In this document: in pieces, positions 1 through 6,024 of the stretch
Position numbering within the stretch: the first letter of the stretch is position 1
Layout: each line of letters opens with the position of its first letter
Assembly (NCBI GenBank): GCA_050290265.1
Contig: JBNKHI010000103.1
Coordinates: forward strand, 1-6,024
Direction of reading: 5' to 3'
Length of the DNA: 6,024 nt
From: JBNKFV01 sp050290265
GTDB lineage: Bacteria > Pseudomonadota > Gammaproteobacteria > Pseudomonadales > Cellvibrionaceae
Notes under the pieces: model-generated
What the model saw: only the letters and a program-made list of their open reading frames with translations
What the model was told of the DNA's origin: nothing
Database searches by the model: none
Program-made: the position numbers and the translations under genes

Positions 1-1056
1 GAGCTGGATCGCCGCGTTAATTTTTTCTATGGTAGTAACGGTAGCGGTAAAACCAGCCTTCTCGAAGGTGTTTCTATTCTGGCTCATGGCCGTTCTTTTC
101 GATCCCACCTTGCTAAGTCTGTTATTCAGCATGAGCAGCCCAAGCTCACTGTTTTCGCTCAAGTAATAGAAGATTCCCGTGTTGTGCCAGTGGGTATTGA
201 GCGAAGCCGCACTAAACCGCCCGTTATTAAGGTAGATGGCGAGGTGGTGCAAAGTATTGCCCAGCTTGCTCAGCGCCTACCTTTATTGGTGTTGGACAGC
301 CATAGTTTCTTGTTGCTAGAGGGTTCGCCAAAGGAGCGCAGACAGTTATTAGACTGGTTAGTGTTTCACGTGAAACCAGACTTTATTGGTCACTGGCAGC
401 GCTATCAAAGGTGTTTAAAACAACGGAATAGTGCGCTGCGGCGTGATAGAATACGGCCTTCAGAATTGGCGGTGTGGGACAGAGAGCTAGGTAGTTTGGG
501 GGCTGCAGTCAGCAAGGACAGGCACGAGGTATTTAGCCGCCTTACACCCGCTATAGAGGGTTTATTACAATCCGAAGGCTTTAGCGATCGCATTCAGAAT
601 GTACAGCTGGCTTATAGTCAGGGTTGGCCGGAAGACCGCGCCTTGGAAGAATGTCTGGCTGATTCGTTTGCCCGCGATGTAAAAGCAGGTTATAGCCATG
701 TTGGCCCGCATCGGGCTGATATAGAAATAAACGTTGGTGGCCATAAGGCTTCTGAGGTGCTGTCTCGCGGGCAGCAAAAGGTCGTTGTTAGTGCGCTTAA
801 GTTGGCGCAGGCTCAGCTAGTTAAAGAAATCACGGGCAAGGCATGCACATTTCTTGTCGATGATTTACCTGCTGAGCTGGATGTCTACCACCAGCAACAG
901 TTAGCTACATGGCTGACAAAGTTAGATGCACAGGTGTTTATCACTGGTGTTGATAAACAAGAGTTACTTAATGCCTGGAGTCAGGTACCACAAGACGCTT
1001 ATAAAGTGTTTCACGTGGAACATGGACAGGTGAAACCGATAAAACTCGAAGAGTAG
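1..1056 (+). CDS. recF: DNA replication and repair protein RecF (5' end outside window)
   Basis: RecF is a cytoplasmic SMC/ABC-type ATPase that binds gapped DNA and, with RecO and RecR, helps load RecA at stalled forks. The frame is open from base 1, and 351 codons precede the TAG stop. All hallmarks are present. The Walker A motif GSNGSGKT is at residues 11-18 (bases 31-54). It is followed by the RecF-typical HGRSFRSHL stretch, then GPHRAD, the ABC signature SRGQQK (bases 763-780) and the Walker B stretch FLVDDLPAELD (bases 850-882). In E. coli the Walker A motif begins near residue 30, so roughly 20 residues are missing upstream. The GTG at 184 is not the start, because it would remove the P-loop. 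recF normally follows dnaN and precedes gyrB, as here. The gene also carries two parS-like sites, listed separately. Identification is very secure. Confidence 0.97.
   Translation, partial: ELDRRVNFFYGSNGSGKTSLLEGVSILAHGRSFRSHLAKSVIQHEQPKLTVFAQVIEDSRVVPVGIERSRTKPPVIKVDGEVVQSIAQLAQRLPLLVLDSHSFLLLEGSPKERRQLLDWLVFHVKPDFIGHWQRYQRCLKQRNSALRRDRIRPSELAVWDRELGSLGAAVSKDRHEVFSRLTPAIEGLLQSEGFSDRIQNVQLAYSQGWPEDRALEECLADSFARDVKAGYSHVGPHRADIEINVGGHKASEVLSRGQQKVVVSALKLAQAQLVKEITGKACTFLVDDLPAELDVYHQQQLATWLTKLDAQVFITGVDKQELLNAWSQVPQDAYKVFHVEHGQVKPIKLEE
362..377. other. parS: parS-like ParB binding site, first copy (inside recF)
   Basis: The 16-mer TGTTTCACGTGAAACC contains a perfect 14-bp palindrome (363-376) centred on CACGTG. 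The general chromosomal parS consensus is TGTTNCACGTGAAACA, and only the last base differs. parS sites load ParB, which spreads along DNA and directs ParA-driven origin segregation and SMC loading. They cluster near oriC, which fits the gene neighbourhood. The site lies in recF codons for Val-Phe-His-Val-Lys. FHV followed by an acidic or basic residue is partly conserved in RecF proteins, so some of the match could come from protein constraint. Confidence 0.82.
1007..1022. other. parS: parS-like ParB binding site, second copy (3' end of recF)
   Basis: The 16-mer TGTTTCACGTGGAACA reads TGTTCCACGTGAAACA on the minus strand. That is a perfect match to the parS consensus and, from memory, the Bacillus subtilis form exactly. 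It begins 645 bp after the first copy and has the same codon phase, encoding Phe-His-Val-Glu near the RecF C terminus. Two such 16-mers in one gene next to gyrB are very unlikely by chance. ParB binding itself is inferred, not shown. Confidence 0.87.
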
Positions 1057-1078
1057 AGCGGTACCAAGTACCGGCTCT
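1055..1078 (+). other. small hairpin in the recF-gyrB spacer
   Basis: AGAGCGGTAC (1055-1064) can pair with GTACCG plus CTCT (1068-1073 and 1075-1078) around a CAA loop, leaving G1074 bulged. This gives about 10 base pairs and overlaps the recF stop codon. No T-run follows, so it is not a standard terminator. It could act in mRNA processing or in shaping the gyrB leader. No function can be assigned from sequence alone. Confidence 0.45.
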
Positions 1079-1086
1079 GTATGATT

Positions 1087-1090
1087 GGAG
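1087..1090 (+). promoter_or_regulatory. gyrB ribosome binding site
   Basis: GGAG lies 10 bases before the gyrB ATG at 1101. The spacing is slightly long but acceptable. It supports this ATG, which also gives the expected MS...YDSSSIKVLKGLDAV N terminus. Confidence 0.7.
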
Positions 1091-1100
1091 CAATAGATAT

Positions 1101-3521
1101 ATGTCAGTTGACAACGCTTACGACTCGTCCAGTATTAAGGTATTGAAAGGGTTAGACGCTGTTAGAAAGCGCCCTGGTATGTACATTGGTGATACAGATG
1201 ATGGTACTGGTCTTCATCATATGGTGTTTGAGCTGGTTGATAACTCGATTGATGAGGCGTTGGCTGGTCACTGTAGTGAAATTAAAGTCGTTATTCATCC
1301 TGATGAATCGGTTTCTGTGTCTGATAATGGTCGCGGTATCCCTACCGAGATTCATGAAGAAGGTGTATCAGCTGCCGAAGTAATTATGACGGTACTGCAC
1401 GCCGGTGGTAAGTTTGATGACAACACCTACAAAGTTTCCGGTGGTCTCCATGGTGTAGGCGTGTCGGTGGTAAATGCCCTGTCAGAAGAGCTAACTCTCA
1501 CCATCCGCCGTGCTGGCAAAGTACATGAACAGGTTTACCATCATGGTGTTCCGCAAGCACCTCTGGCTGTTATTGGCGATACCGACAGCACGGGCAGTAA
1601 GGTTCACTTTAAGCCCTCATCTGCTACTTTCTCGAATATTGAATTTCACTTCGAACAGTTAGCCAAGCGTCTTCGGGAACTGTCGTTCCTGAACTCCGGT
1701 GTTCGCATCGTGTTAAAAGATGAACGTTCTGGTAAAGAAGAGGTTTACCAGTATGAAGGTGGTTTGAGTGCCTTTGTTGAGTATTTGAATCACGCAAAAA
1801 CGTCCATTAATAAAATGATGCACTTCAGTACACAGCGCGAAGATGGTGTTGGTGTAGAGGTGGCTTTGCAGTGGAATGACTCCTTCCAGGAAAATATCTT
1901 CTGCTACACCAATAATATTCCCCAGCGCGATGGGGGTACCCATTTGGCAGGCTTCCGCGCAGCACTGACAAGAGGGTTGAATAGTTACATCGAAAAAGAA
2001 GGCATGGCCAAAAATGCCAAAGTATCCACTACTGGCGATGATGCCAGAGAGGGTTTAACTGCGATTATCTCGGTGAAAGTGCCCGATCCAAAGTTCTCGT
2101 CGCAAACCAAAGATAAGCTGGTGTCGTCTGAAGTGAAAACTGCCGTCGAGCAGGAGATGGGGCAGGCCTTTAGTGATTACCTATTAGAGAACCCGTCTGA
2201 AGCCAAGCAAATTGTGCAGAAGATGATTGATGCGGCTCGTGCCCGAGAAGCAGCTCGCAAAGCGCGGGAAATGACTCGGCGTAAAGGCGCACTGGATATT
2301 GCGGGTTTGCCTGGCAAACTGGCTGACTGCCAGGAAAAAGACCCCGCGCTTTCAGAACTGTACCTGGTGGAGGGTGACTCGGCCGGTGGTTCAGCTAAGC
2401 AGGGCCGAGACCGCAAAACCCAGGCTATTTTACCGTTGAAAGGTAAAATTCTTAACGTTGAAAAAGCCCGTTTTGACAAAATGTTGTCCAGTGCTGAAGT
2501 AGGCACTCTCATCACCGCCTTGGGTTGCGGTATTGGTACACAAGAATTCAATCCAGAGAAGTTGCGTTATCACAGCATCATCATCATGACGGATGCCGAC
2601 GTAGATGGTTCTCACATCCGTACACTGTTGTTGACCTTCTTCTTCCGGCAAATGCGTGAATTGATCGAGCGTGGTCATGTATTTATTGCTCAGCCACCTC
2701 TGTACAAAGTGGGTAAAGGCAAGCAGGAGCAATACCTTAAAGATGAGGGGGCCTTAGAAAGTTTCCTCACTCAAGCGGCACTGGAAGGGACTAGTCTTCA
2801 TGCCAATGCCGATGCACCCGGAATACAAGGTGCAGCGCTTGAAACGCTGGTAAATGATTATCGTAAAGTTATTCAAACTACCGAGCGATTATCCCGCGTG
2901 TACCCACAGGAAGTGCTGGAGCAGATGATCTATGCGCCTACGGTTGTAGCAGAAAACTTGCAAGATGAAGCCTTTATGCAAGAGTGGGCAACAACCCTAT
3001 GTGAGCAAGTGGTTGAGTTTTACAACAAAGGTGGCAGCCACCGTTACGAAATTAAGGTACAAGAAGATACCGAACGTAAACTGTTTCTACCGGTAATACA
3101 GATTACAGCGCATGGTGTTATTTACAATTATCCATTCAGTCACGACTTCTTTAACTCGGGTGAATATAGAGCCATCGTTAAATTAGGTGAATCATTGCAA
3201 GACTTGGTGGAAGAGGGTGCCTTTGTGAAGCGTGGTGAGCGTCAAGCACCGATTGCCTCGTTTAAAGAGGCCCTGGCATGGCTAATTAAAGAGTCGAAGC
3301 GTGGTTACAATATCCAGCGTTATAAAGGGTTGGGCGAGATGAACCCCGATCAATTGTGGGAAACTACAATGAACCCAGAATCTCGCCGTATGTTGCAAGT
3401 TACGATCGAAGACGCCATTGCTGCAGACCAAATGTTCACAACATTAATGGGTGACCACGTAGAGCCTCGTAGAGAGTTTATCGAAACAAACGCTTTATCT
3501 GTTGCCAATCTCGATATTTGA
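1101..3521 (+). CDS. gyrB: DNA gyrase subunit B
   Basis: GyrB is the ATPase subunit of the cytoplasmic A2B2 type II topoisomerase that introduces negative supercoils. The protein is 806 residues, complete, and close to the 804 of E. coli. The GHKL ATPase domain comes first, with Glu44 and Asn48 in FELVDNSIDEA, Asp75 in DNGRGIP and GGLHGVGV at 114-121. The transducer domain follows, with QTK ending at Lys337. The TOPRIM domain has Glu424 in EGDSAGG and Asp498/Asp500 in DADVDG. After it comes the long Gram-negative insert, then QRYKGLGEMN from 739. The quinolone-associated positions corresponding to E. coli D426 and K447 and the coumarin-contact arginine (R136 in E. coli, here R137) keep the wild-type residue. 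At the E. coli T165 position there is Ser166, which retains the hydroxyl. ParE was considered, but the length, the insert and the recF neighbour point to GyrB. Confidence 0.99.
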   Translation: MSVDNAYDSSSIKVLKGLDAVRKRPGMYIGDTDDGTGLHHMVFELVDNSIDEALAGHCSEIKVVIHPDESVSVSDNGRGIPTEIHEEGVSAAEVIMTVLHAGGKFDDNTYKVSGGLHGVGVSVVNALSEELTLTIRRAGKVHEQVYHHGVPQAPLAVIGDTDSTGSKVHFKPSSATFSNIEFHFEQLAKRLRELSFLNSGVRIVLKDERSGKEEVYQYEGGLSAFVEYLNHAKTSINKMMHFSTQREDGVGVEVALQWNDSFQENIFCYTNNIPQRDGGTHLAGFRAALTRGLNSYIEKEGMAKNAKVSTTGDDAREGLTAIISVKVPDPKFSSQTKDKLVSSEVKTAVEQEMGQAFSDYLLENPSEAKQIVQKMIDAARAREAARKAREMTRRKGALDIAGLPGKLADCQEKDPALSELYLVEGDSAGGSAKQGRDRKTQAILPLKGKILNVEKARFDKMLSSAEVGTLITALGCGIGTQEFNPEKLRYHSIIIMTDADVDGSHIRTLLLTFFFRQMRELIERGHVFIAQPPLYKVGKGKQEQYLKDEGALESFLTQAALEGTSLHANADAPGIQGAALETLVNDYRKVIQTTERLSRVYPQEVLEQMIYAPTVVAENLQDEAFMQEWATTLCEQVVEFYNKGGSHRYEIKVQEDTERKLFLPVIQITAHGVIYNYPFSHDFFNSGEYRAIVKLGESLQDLVEEGAFVKRGERQAPIASFKEALAWLIKESKRGYNIQRYKGLGEMNPDQLWETTMNPESRRMLQVTIEDAIAADQMFTTLMGDHVEPRREFIETNALSVANLDI

Positions 3522-3529
3522 TTTTGTTT

Positions 3530-3559
3530 TCCCACTCTATAGTTTGCTATAGGGTGGGA
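3530..3559 (+). terminator. hairpin after gyrB, probable terminator
   Basis: TCCCACTCTATAG (3530-3542) pairs with CTATAGGGTGGGA (3547-3559) across a TTTG loop. The stem is 13 bp with a single G-U pair. It starts 8 bases after the gyrB stop codon, the usual place for a terminator. The tract after it is only loosely T-rich (CTAATCTATTT), not a clean run. It could therefore be a weak intrinsic terminator or a 3'-end stabilising stem. The symmetrical stem would also form in transcripts from the minus strand. Confidence 0.6.
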
Positions 3560-3735
3560 CTAATCTATTTCCCCTTTTTGCCTTCTCTAGCTTTTCAAAG
3601 TTTCTATAGATGTTTAGTGTTTGTAGGAATAAATAACTTGCTTGTATCTTTGTTAAATAATTATCGGTGTTCAAATTTTTAACCTAAAGCGACTAGCTAT
3701 CAAGCGCTAATATCTGGAATCAATATTTACTTATA

Positions 3736-3771
3736 AGATTTAAATTGTTGTCTAGACAACAATTTAAATCT
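3736..3771. repeat. perfect 36-bp palindrome
   Basis: The left arm AGATTTAAATTGTTGTCT (3736-3753) is followed without a spacer by its exact reverse complement (3754-3771). The centre is TCTAGA, and each arm contains the nested palindrome ATTTAAAT (3738-3745 and 3762-3769). As RNA it would form a stem of about 16 bp with a CTAG loop. The stem is AT-rich and has no clean T-run on either side, so it is not an ordinary terminator. Possible roles are a dimer-binding site, a convergent-transcript stem, or two abutted inverted ends of a mobile element. The symmetry is seen directly; the role is unknown. Confidence 0.9.
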
Positions 3772-3937
3772 ATCGACAATTGAGGCAATTATTCGACTAT
3801 TTGCCAATGCTAATCTGTCCAAAGTGTTGCGTAAATTGAATTGGCTAAAGGAAGGTAAAAAGGGGTACCCGGTTCTATAACGTAATTACCGATCGTCATT
3901 GGTTCAACAGCAATTATCAACAAAGGCCTAAAACTGT

Positions 3938-4639
3938 TTAGAGCCCTGCCATCTTTTCTTCAATCCAGCTTTTAACCTCAGCAGTAACGGCTTTACTGGT
4001 TTTTCCCGCCGTAGAGATGGGTTCCCCAATAACAATCGTAATTTTGCCTGGGTTCTTGGCAAATTTTTTATTTACCCAAAAACGTCCAGCATTGTGTGCA
4101 ACAGGCACTATCGGCACTTCGCCTTTTACTGCTATATCGGCGCCGCTGCGGGCGAAGTTGCCGTTTTCGCCAACCGGTACACGGGTACCTTCTGGGAATA
4201 CGAGAATATTATTGCCTTGTGACAAGCGTGCAAGACCTTTTTTGTTAATGTCTTTTAGCGCTTTTAAGGGGTTACTACGGTCAATGGCAATGGGGCGTGT
4301 AAGTGCCAAGCCCCATCCAAAAAAGGGTATGCGTAATAACTCTCGTTTTAAAATGGTGCTGAGAGGAGAGAAGTATACCTGAAGGAAAAATGTCTCCCAG
4401 GCACATTGATGCTTAGCCATTACCACAAAGGGTGTATCCATCGTGGGTTTGTTGCCAATAATTTCGTAGCGAATACCACAAATCCATCGCAAGCTAAAAA
4501 GTACGATACGATTCCACCACAGCAGTACAGCAACACGAACACTGTAGGGAAACATCCATAAAATCAACGAAAGTGATCCGAAAAAAATCGTCGTAACAGC
4601 GTAGCTTAGGTTGAACAGCGCAGCGCGTATAAATTGCAT
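3938..4639 (-). CDS. plsC: 1-acyl-sn-glycerol-3-phosphate acyltransferase (PlsC/LptA type)
   Basis: This inner-membrane enzyme is predicted to transfer a second acyl chain to lysophosphatidate, giving phosphatidate for phospholipid synthesis. With the start at 4639 it is 233 residues, normal for the family. The hydrophobic N terminus holds one or two membrane segments (about 11-29 and 35-53). Acyltransferase block I is KHQCAWETFF with the catalytic His77. Glu82 replaces the usual Asp of HX4D, a variant I recall from related proteobacterial PlsC proteins. Block II is RPIAIDR (to residue 121), block III FPEGTR (148-153) and block IV PIVPVAH (176-182). The frame stays open upstream to an ATG at 4804, but that would overlap the end of gmhB and add a non-family N terminus. 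The ATG at 4639 has its own ribosome binding site. In Pseudomonas the origin-proximal homologue is called lptA. Substrate choice cannot be read from sequence. Confidence 0.92.
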   Translation of the reverse strand: MQFIRAALFNLSYAVTTIFFGSLSLILWMFPYSVRVAVLLWWNRIVLFSLRWICGIRYEIIGNKPTMDTPFVVMAKHQCAWETFFLQVYFSPLSTILKRELLRIPFFGWGLALTRPIAIDRSNPLKALKDINKKGLARLSQGNNILVFPEGTRVPVGENGNFARSGADIAVKGEVPIVPVAHNAGRFWVNKKFAKNPGKITIVIGEPISTAGKTSKAVTAEVKSWIEEKMAGL

Positions 4640-4645
4640 ACTTAT

Positions 4646-4648
4646 TCC
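4646..4648 (-). promoter_or_regulatory. plsC ribosome binding site deciding the start
   Basis: On the minus strand GGA in AATGGAATAAGT lies 6 bases before the ATG at 4639. This favours the 233-residue plsC start over the upstream in-frame ATG at 4804, which lies inside gmhB. Confidence 0.6.
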
Positions 4649-4736
4649 ATTAACGAGTCGAAAAGCAACAATAGGTGAGTTGGACTCATGAGAGTAGCTT
4701 TGACTGAATGAGTCATATGGGTTTAAAAGTGGAGCT

Positions 4737-5294
4737 CTAATAATGCCGCAGGATAAAATTGGCTGCTTCTCGCAGGTTTTCAAATATTTCTGCTGAGTGG
4801 CCACTGGGCAAGGGATCTTCTTGTAATTCTTCCACTGTATTTTTGCCGTACCCGGTTTTTACCAGAATGGGGTCGCAGCCTTTTTGAATGGCGGCCAATA
4901 AATCTGATTTTCTGTCGCCAACAAAAGGCACGGCTGAGGTAGGCATGTCGAATTCCAGTTCGATGGCGTCGAGCAAACCGGTTTTGGGTTTGCGGCAATT
5001 GCAATGGTCTTCATCAGTGTGTGGGCAATAAAAAATAGCAGCAATTTGTCCGCCGCGGTTCTCTACACGATCACACAGGCTGGTGTGTATTGCTTCCAGA
5101 TCATCCAGATCCAACAGGCCGCGCGCCAGCGCAGCCTGATTGGTTGCTACCACAACAGTAAAACCGTTGCGGCTTAAGTCGGCAATAGCATCGATACTGC
5201 CTTCTATTGGTTGCCACTGTGCCAGGGAGGTAATGTCTTCATCACCTTCCTGATGGTTGATAACACCGTCTCGATCTAAAATGACCAGTTTCAT
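4737..5294 (-). CDS. gmhB: D-glycero-beta-D-manno-heptose 1,7-bisphosphate 7-phosphatase (HAD family)
   Basis: GmhB removes the 7-phosphate from heptose 1,7-bisphosphate in the cytoplasm, a step toward ADP-heptose for the LPS inner core. The protein is 185 residues and complete. HAD motif I is LDRDGVIN with Asp7 and Asp9. Motif II is ATNQA (Thr51, Asn52). The zinc site typical of GmhB is CPH...CNC, with Cys90, His92, Cys98 and Cys100, joined by a short loop, followed by RKPKTG. Motif IV is VGDRKSD with Asp127 and Asp131. The ATG at 5294 has GGAG (5301-5304) 6 bases upstream, inside the 14-base gap after glyS, so translation of the pair is probably linked. A related HAD-IIIA phosphatase such as the histidinol-phosphatase type is the main alternative; the zinc loop and length favour GmhB. 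Confidence 0.92.
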   Translation of the reverse strand: MKLVILDRDGVINHQEGDEDITSLAQWQPIEGSIDAIADLSRNGFTVVVATNQAALARGLLDLDDLEAIHTSLCDRVENRGGQIAAIFYCPHTDEDHCNCRKPKTGLLDAIELEFDMPTSAVPFVGDRKSDLLAAIQKGCDPILVKTGYGKNTVEELQEDPLPSGHSAEIFENLREAANFILRHY

Positions 5295-5300
5295 ACAGGT

Positions 5301-5304
5301 CTCC
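5301..5304 (-). promoter_or_regulatory. gmhB ribosome binding site
   Basis: GGAG on the minus strand sits 6 bases before the gmhB ATG and within the 14-base gap after the glyS stop. It supports both the start choice and a glyS-gmhB transcript. Confidence 0.75.
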
Positions 5305-5308
5305 AGCG

Positions 5309-6024
5309 TTAATTTTTGGTCGGCGCTAAGTGTGAAATATCAGCGACTTCCAAAAACAATCCGCGCAGCGTTTGCAGTAGAGCAATTCGGTTATTGCGCA
5401 GCGCTTCGTCGTCGACCATTACCATAATATTATCGAAGAAGGCATCTACCACCGGCTGTAAATCAGCCAGTGCTTGCAGGGCTTCGGTATATTGATGGTT
5501 GGCGAACATGGGCATCACCTCGGCCGACTTTTTATCCAACGCGTCGGCTAACGCTATTTCGTCAGCGTCTTTTAACAGGGCGCTATCCACCGTAAAGGTT
5601 TTTTCGATCTCCTGCTTTGCCAAAATATTACTGACGCGTTTGTTGGCTGCAGCCAAGGCTTGGGCTGGGGACAATTGACTGAATTGATTAACGGCCAATA
5701 CGCGGCGATTGATATCCAGTGGATTGCTCAGCTGCTTGGCACTCACCGCCATGAAAACTTCGGCAGGAATATTGTCATCTTCATACCACGCGCGGAAGCG
5801 CTCCAGCATATAAGTTAATACCTGCTCTTTGAGCCCTTTAGCCTGTGGCAGGGGTTGATGTTGGCTAATGGCCAAATCCAGCAGCTCTGCCAAATCGAGA
5901 TCCAACTGTTTTTCTACCAGTAAGCGTAATACGCCCAGGCTTGCCCGGCGCAAAGCAAAAGGGTCCTTCGAGCCAGTAGGTAGCTGACCGATACCAAAAA
6001 TACCCACTAAGGTATCCAGTCGGT
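5309..6024 (-). CDS. glyS: glycyl-tRNA synthetase beta subunit (C-terminal part; 5' end outside window)
   Basis: GlyS is the beta subunit of the bacterial alpha2-beta2 glycyl-tRNA synthetase. It recognises tRNA-Gly for charging by the GlyQ catalytic subunit. The frame is open to the window edge and encodes 237 residues before TAA, about a third of the roughly 690-residue family length. It begins in the conserved block LDTLVGIFGIGQ followed by PTGSKDPFALRRASLG, which identifies the family clearly. The rest is the helical C-terminal anticodon-binding region, ending in FLEVADISHLAPTKN. An apparent start near 6007 is a GTG valine codon inside that block and is not the true start. glyQ normally lies upstream of glyS, which would place it beyond base 6024. 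glyS leads the operon into gmhB. Confidence 0.97.
   Translation of the reverse strand, partial: RLDTLVGIFGIGQLPTGSKDPFALRRASLGVLRLLVEKQLDLDLAELLDLAISQHQPLPQAKGLKEQVLTYMLERFRAWYEDDNIPAEVFMAVSAKQLSNPLDINRRVLAVNQFSQLSPAQALAAANKRVSNILAKQEIEKTFTVDSALLKDADEIALADALDKKSAEVMPMFANHQYTEALQALADLQPVVDAFFDNIMVMVDDEALRNNRIALLQTLRGLFLEVADISHLAPTKN

Larger units (their letters stand above)
3522..3937. other. AT-rich convergent intergenic region, no intact gene
   Basis: This 416-base gap separates the ends of gyrB (plus) and plsC (minus). It is visibly more AT-rich than the flanking genes. It contains the hairpin at 3530-3559 and the 36-bp palindrome at 3736-3771, listed separately. Between them (about 3560-3735) stop codons are frequent in the frames I read on both strands, and I see no gene. 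From 3737 to 3880 a plus-strand frame is open with no ATG; it may be a decayed fragment of a mobile element (see findings). I found no convincing T-tailed terminator for the minus-strand operon and no tRNA or CRISPR. Confidence 0.75.

Noticed and set aside
582..590. GCGATCGC octamer within recF
   Set aside because: A single copy is expected occasionally by chance and is not part of any repeated pattern in the window.
184..1056. GTG at 184 as the start of recF
   Set aside because: The same frame is open to base 1 and encodes the Walker A motif at 31-54, so the true start lies before the window.
3863..3870. GGGTACCC followed on the minus strand by CTTTTT as a plsC terminator
   Set aside because: The 8-bp palindrome has no room for a loop and can form only a very short stem, so it is not a credible intrinsic terminator.
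3914..3922. DnaA-box-like TTATCAACA, with a minus-strand copy at 947-955
   Set aside because: It has one mismatch to TTATNCACA. Similar TTATCAAC strings occur inside gyrB and gmhB coding sequence, and there is no cluster, so no origin is supported here.
4017..4382. 121-codon plus-strand frame inside plsC
   Set aside because: It lies opposite the conserved acyltransferase motifs and shows no recognisable protein pattern, so it is an antisense shadow. The other frames antisense to recF, gyrB and gmhB were dropped for the same reason.
4640..4804. Longer plsC start at ATG 4804
   Set aside because: It would overlap the last 68 bases of gmhB and add 55 residues unlike the family. ATG 4639 has its own ribosome binding site and gives the normal length.

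Overview
The window looks like chromosomal DNA from close to the replication origin of a Gammaproteobacterium. It carries the end of the classical dnaA-dnaN-recF-gyrB block, followed on the opposite strand by glyS-gmhB-plsC. Pseudomonas species and related marine lineages have the same neighbourhood beside oriC (recF, gyrB, an lptA-type acyltransferase, a GmhB-like phosphatase, glyS). GyrB is 806 residues long, and its topoisomerase-core residues fall on the E. coli numbers (K337, E424, D498, D500). Base composition is moderate rather than Pseudomonas-like high G+C, so a Cellvibrio/Saccharophagus-type or other marine relative is plausible. That placement is inference.

Plus strand, 1-3521: recF enters from outside the window and lacks only about its first 20 codons. 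It ends at 1056. A 44-base spacer with a small hairpin leads to the complete gyrB (1101-3521). Inside recF are two 16-bp near-palindromes, at 362-377 and 1007-1022, that match the bacterial centromere parS, the ParB binding site. They are the most informative non-coding signal here and independently support an origin-proximal position.

Intergenic, 3522-3937: gyrB and plsC converge on a 416-base AT-rich gap. It holds a strong hairpin just after gyrB, probably its terminator, and a perfect 36-bp palindrome at 3736-3771. Next to the palindrome is a short open stretch whose translation faintly resembles the start of a transposase. No intact gene is visible in the gap.

Minus strand, 6024-3938: glyS (C-terminal third only), gmhB and plsC run in that order as a probable operon. 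The glyS-gmhB gap is 14 bases and the gmhB-plsC gap is 97 bases. They encode the glycyl-tRNA synthetase beta subunit, a heptose-bisphosphate phosphatase of LPS-core precursor synthesis, and a lysophosphatidate acyltransferase of phospholipid synthesis. The unit therefore joins translation with envelope construction.

All five genes are well-known housekeeping families. I see no undescribed multi-gene system. The observations worth following are the paired parS sites in recF and the long palindrome with its possible mobile-element remnant.
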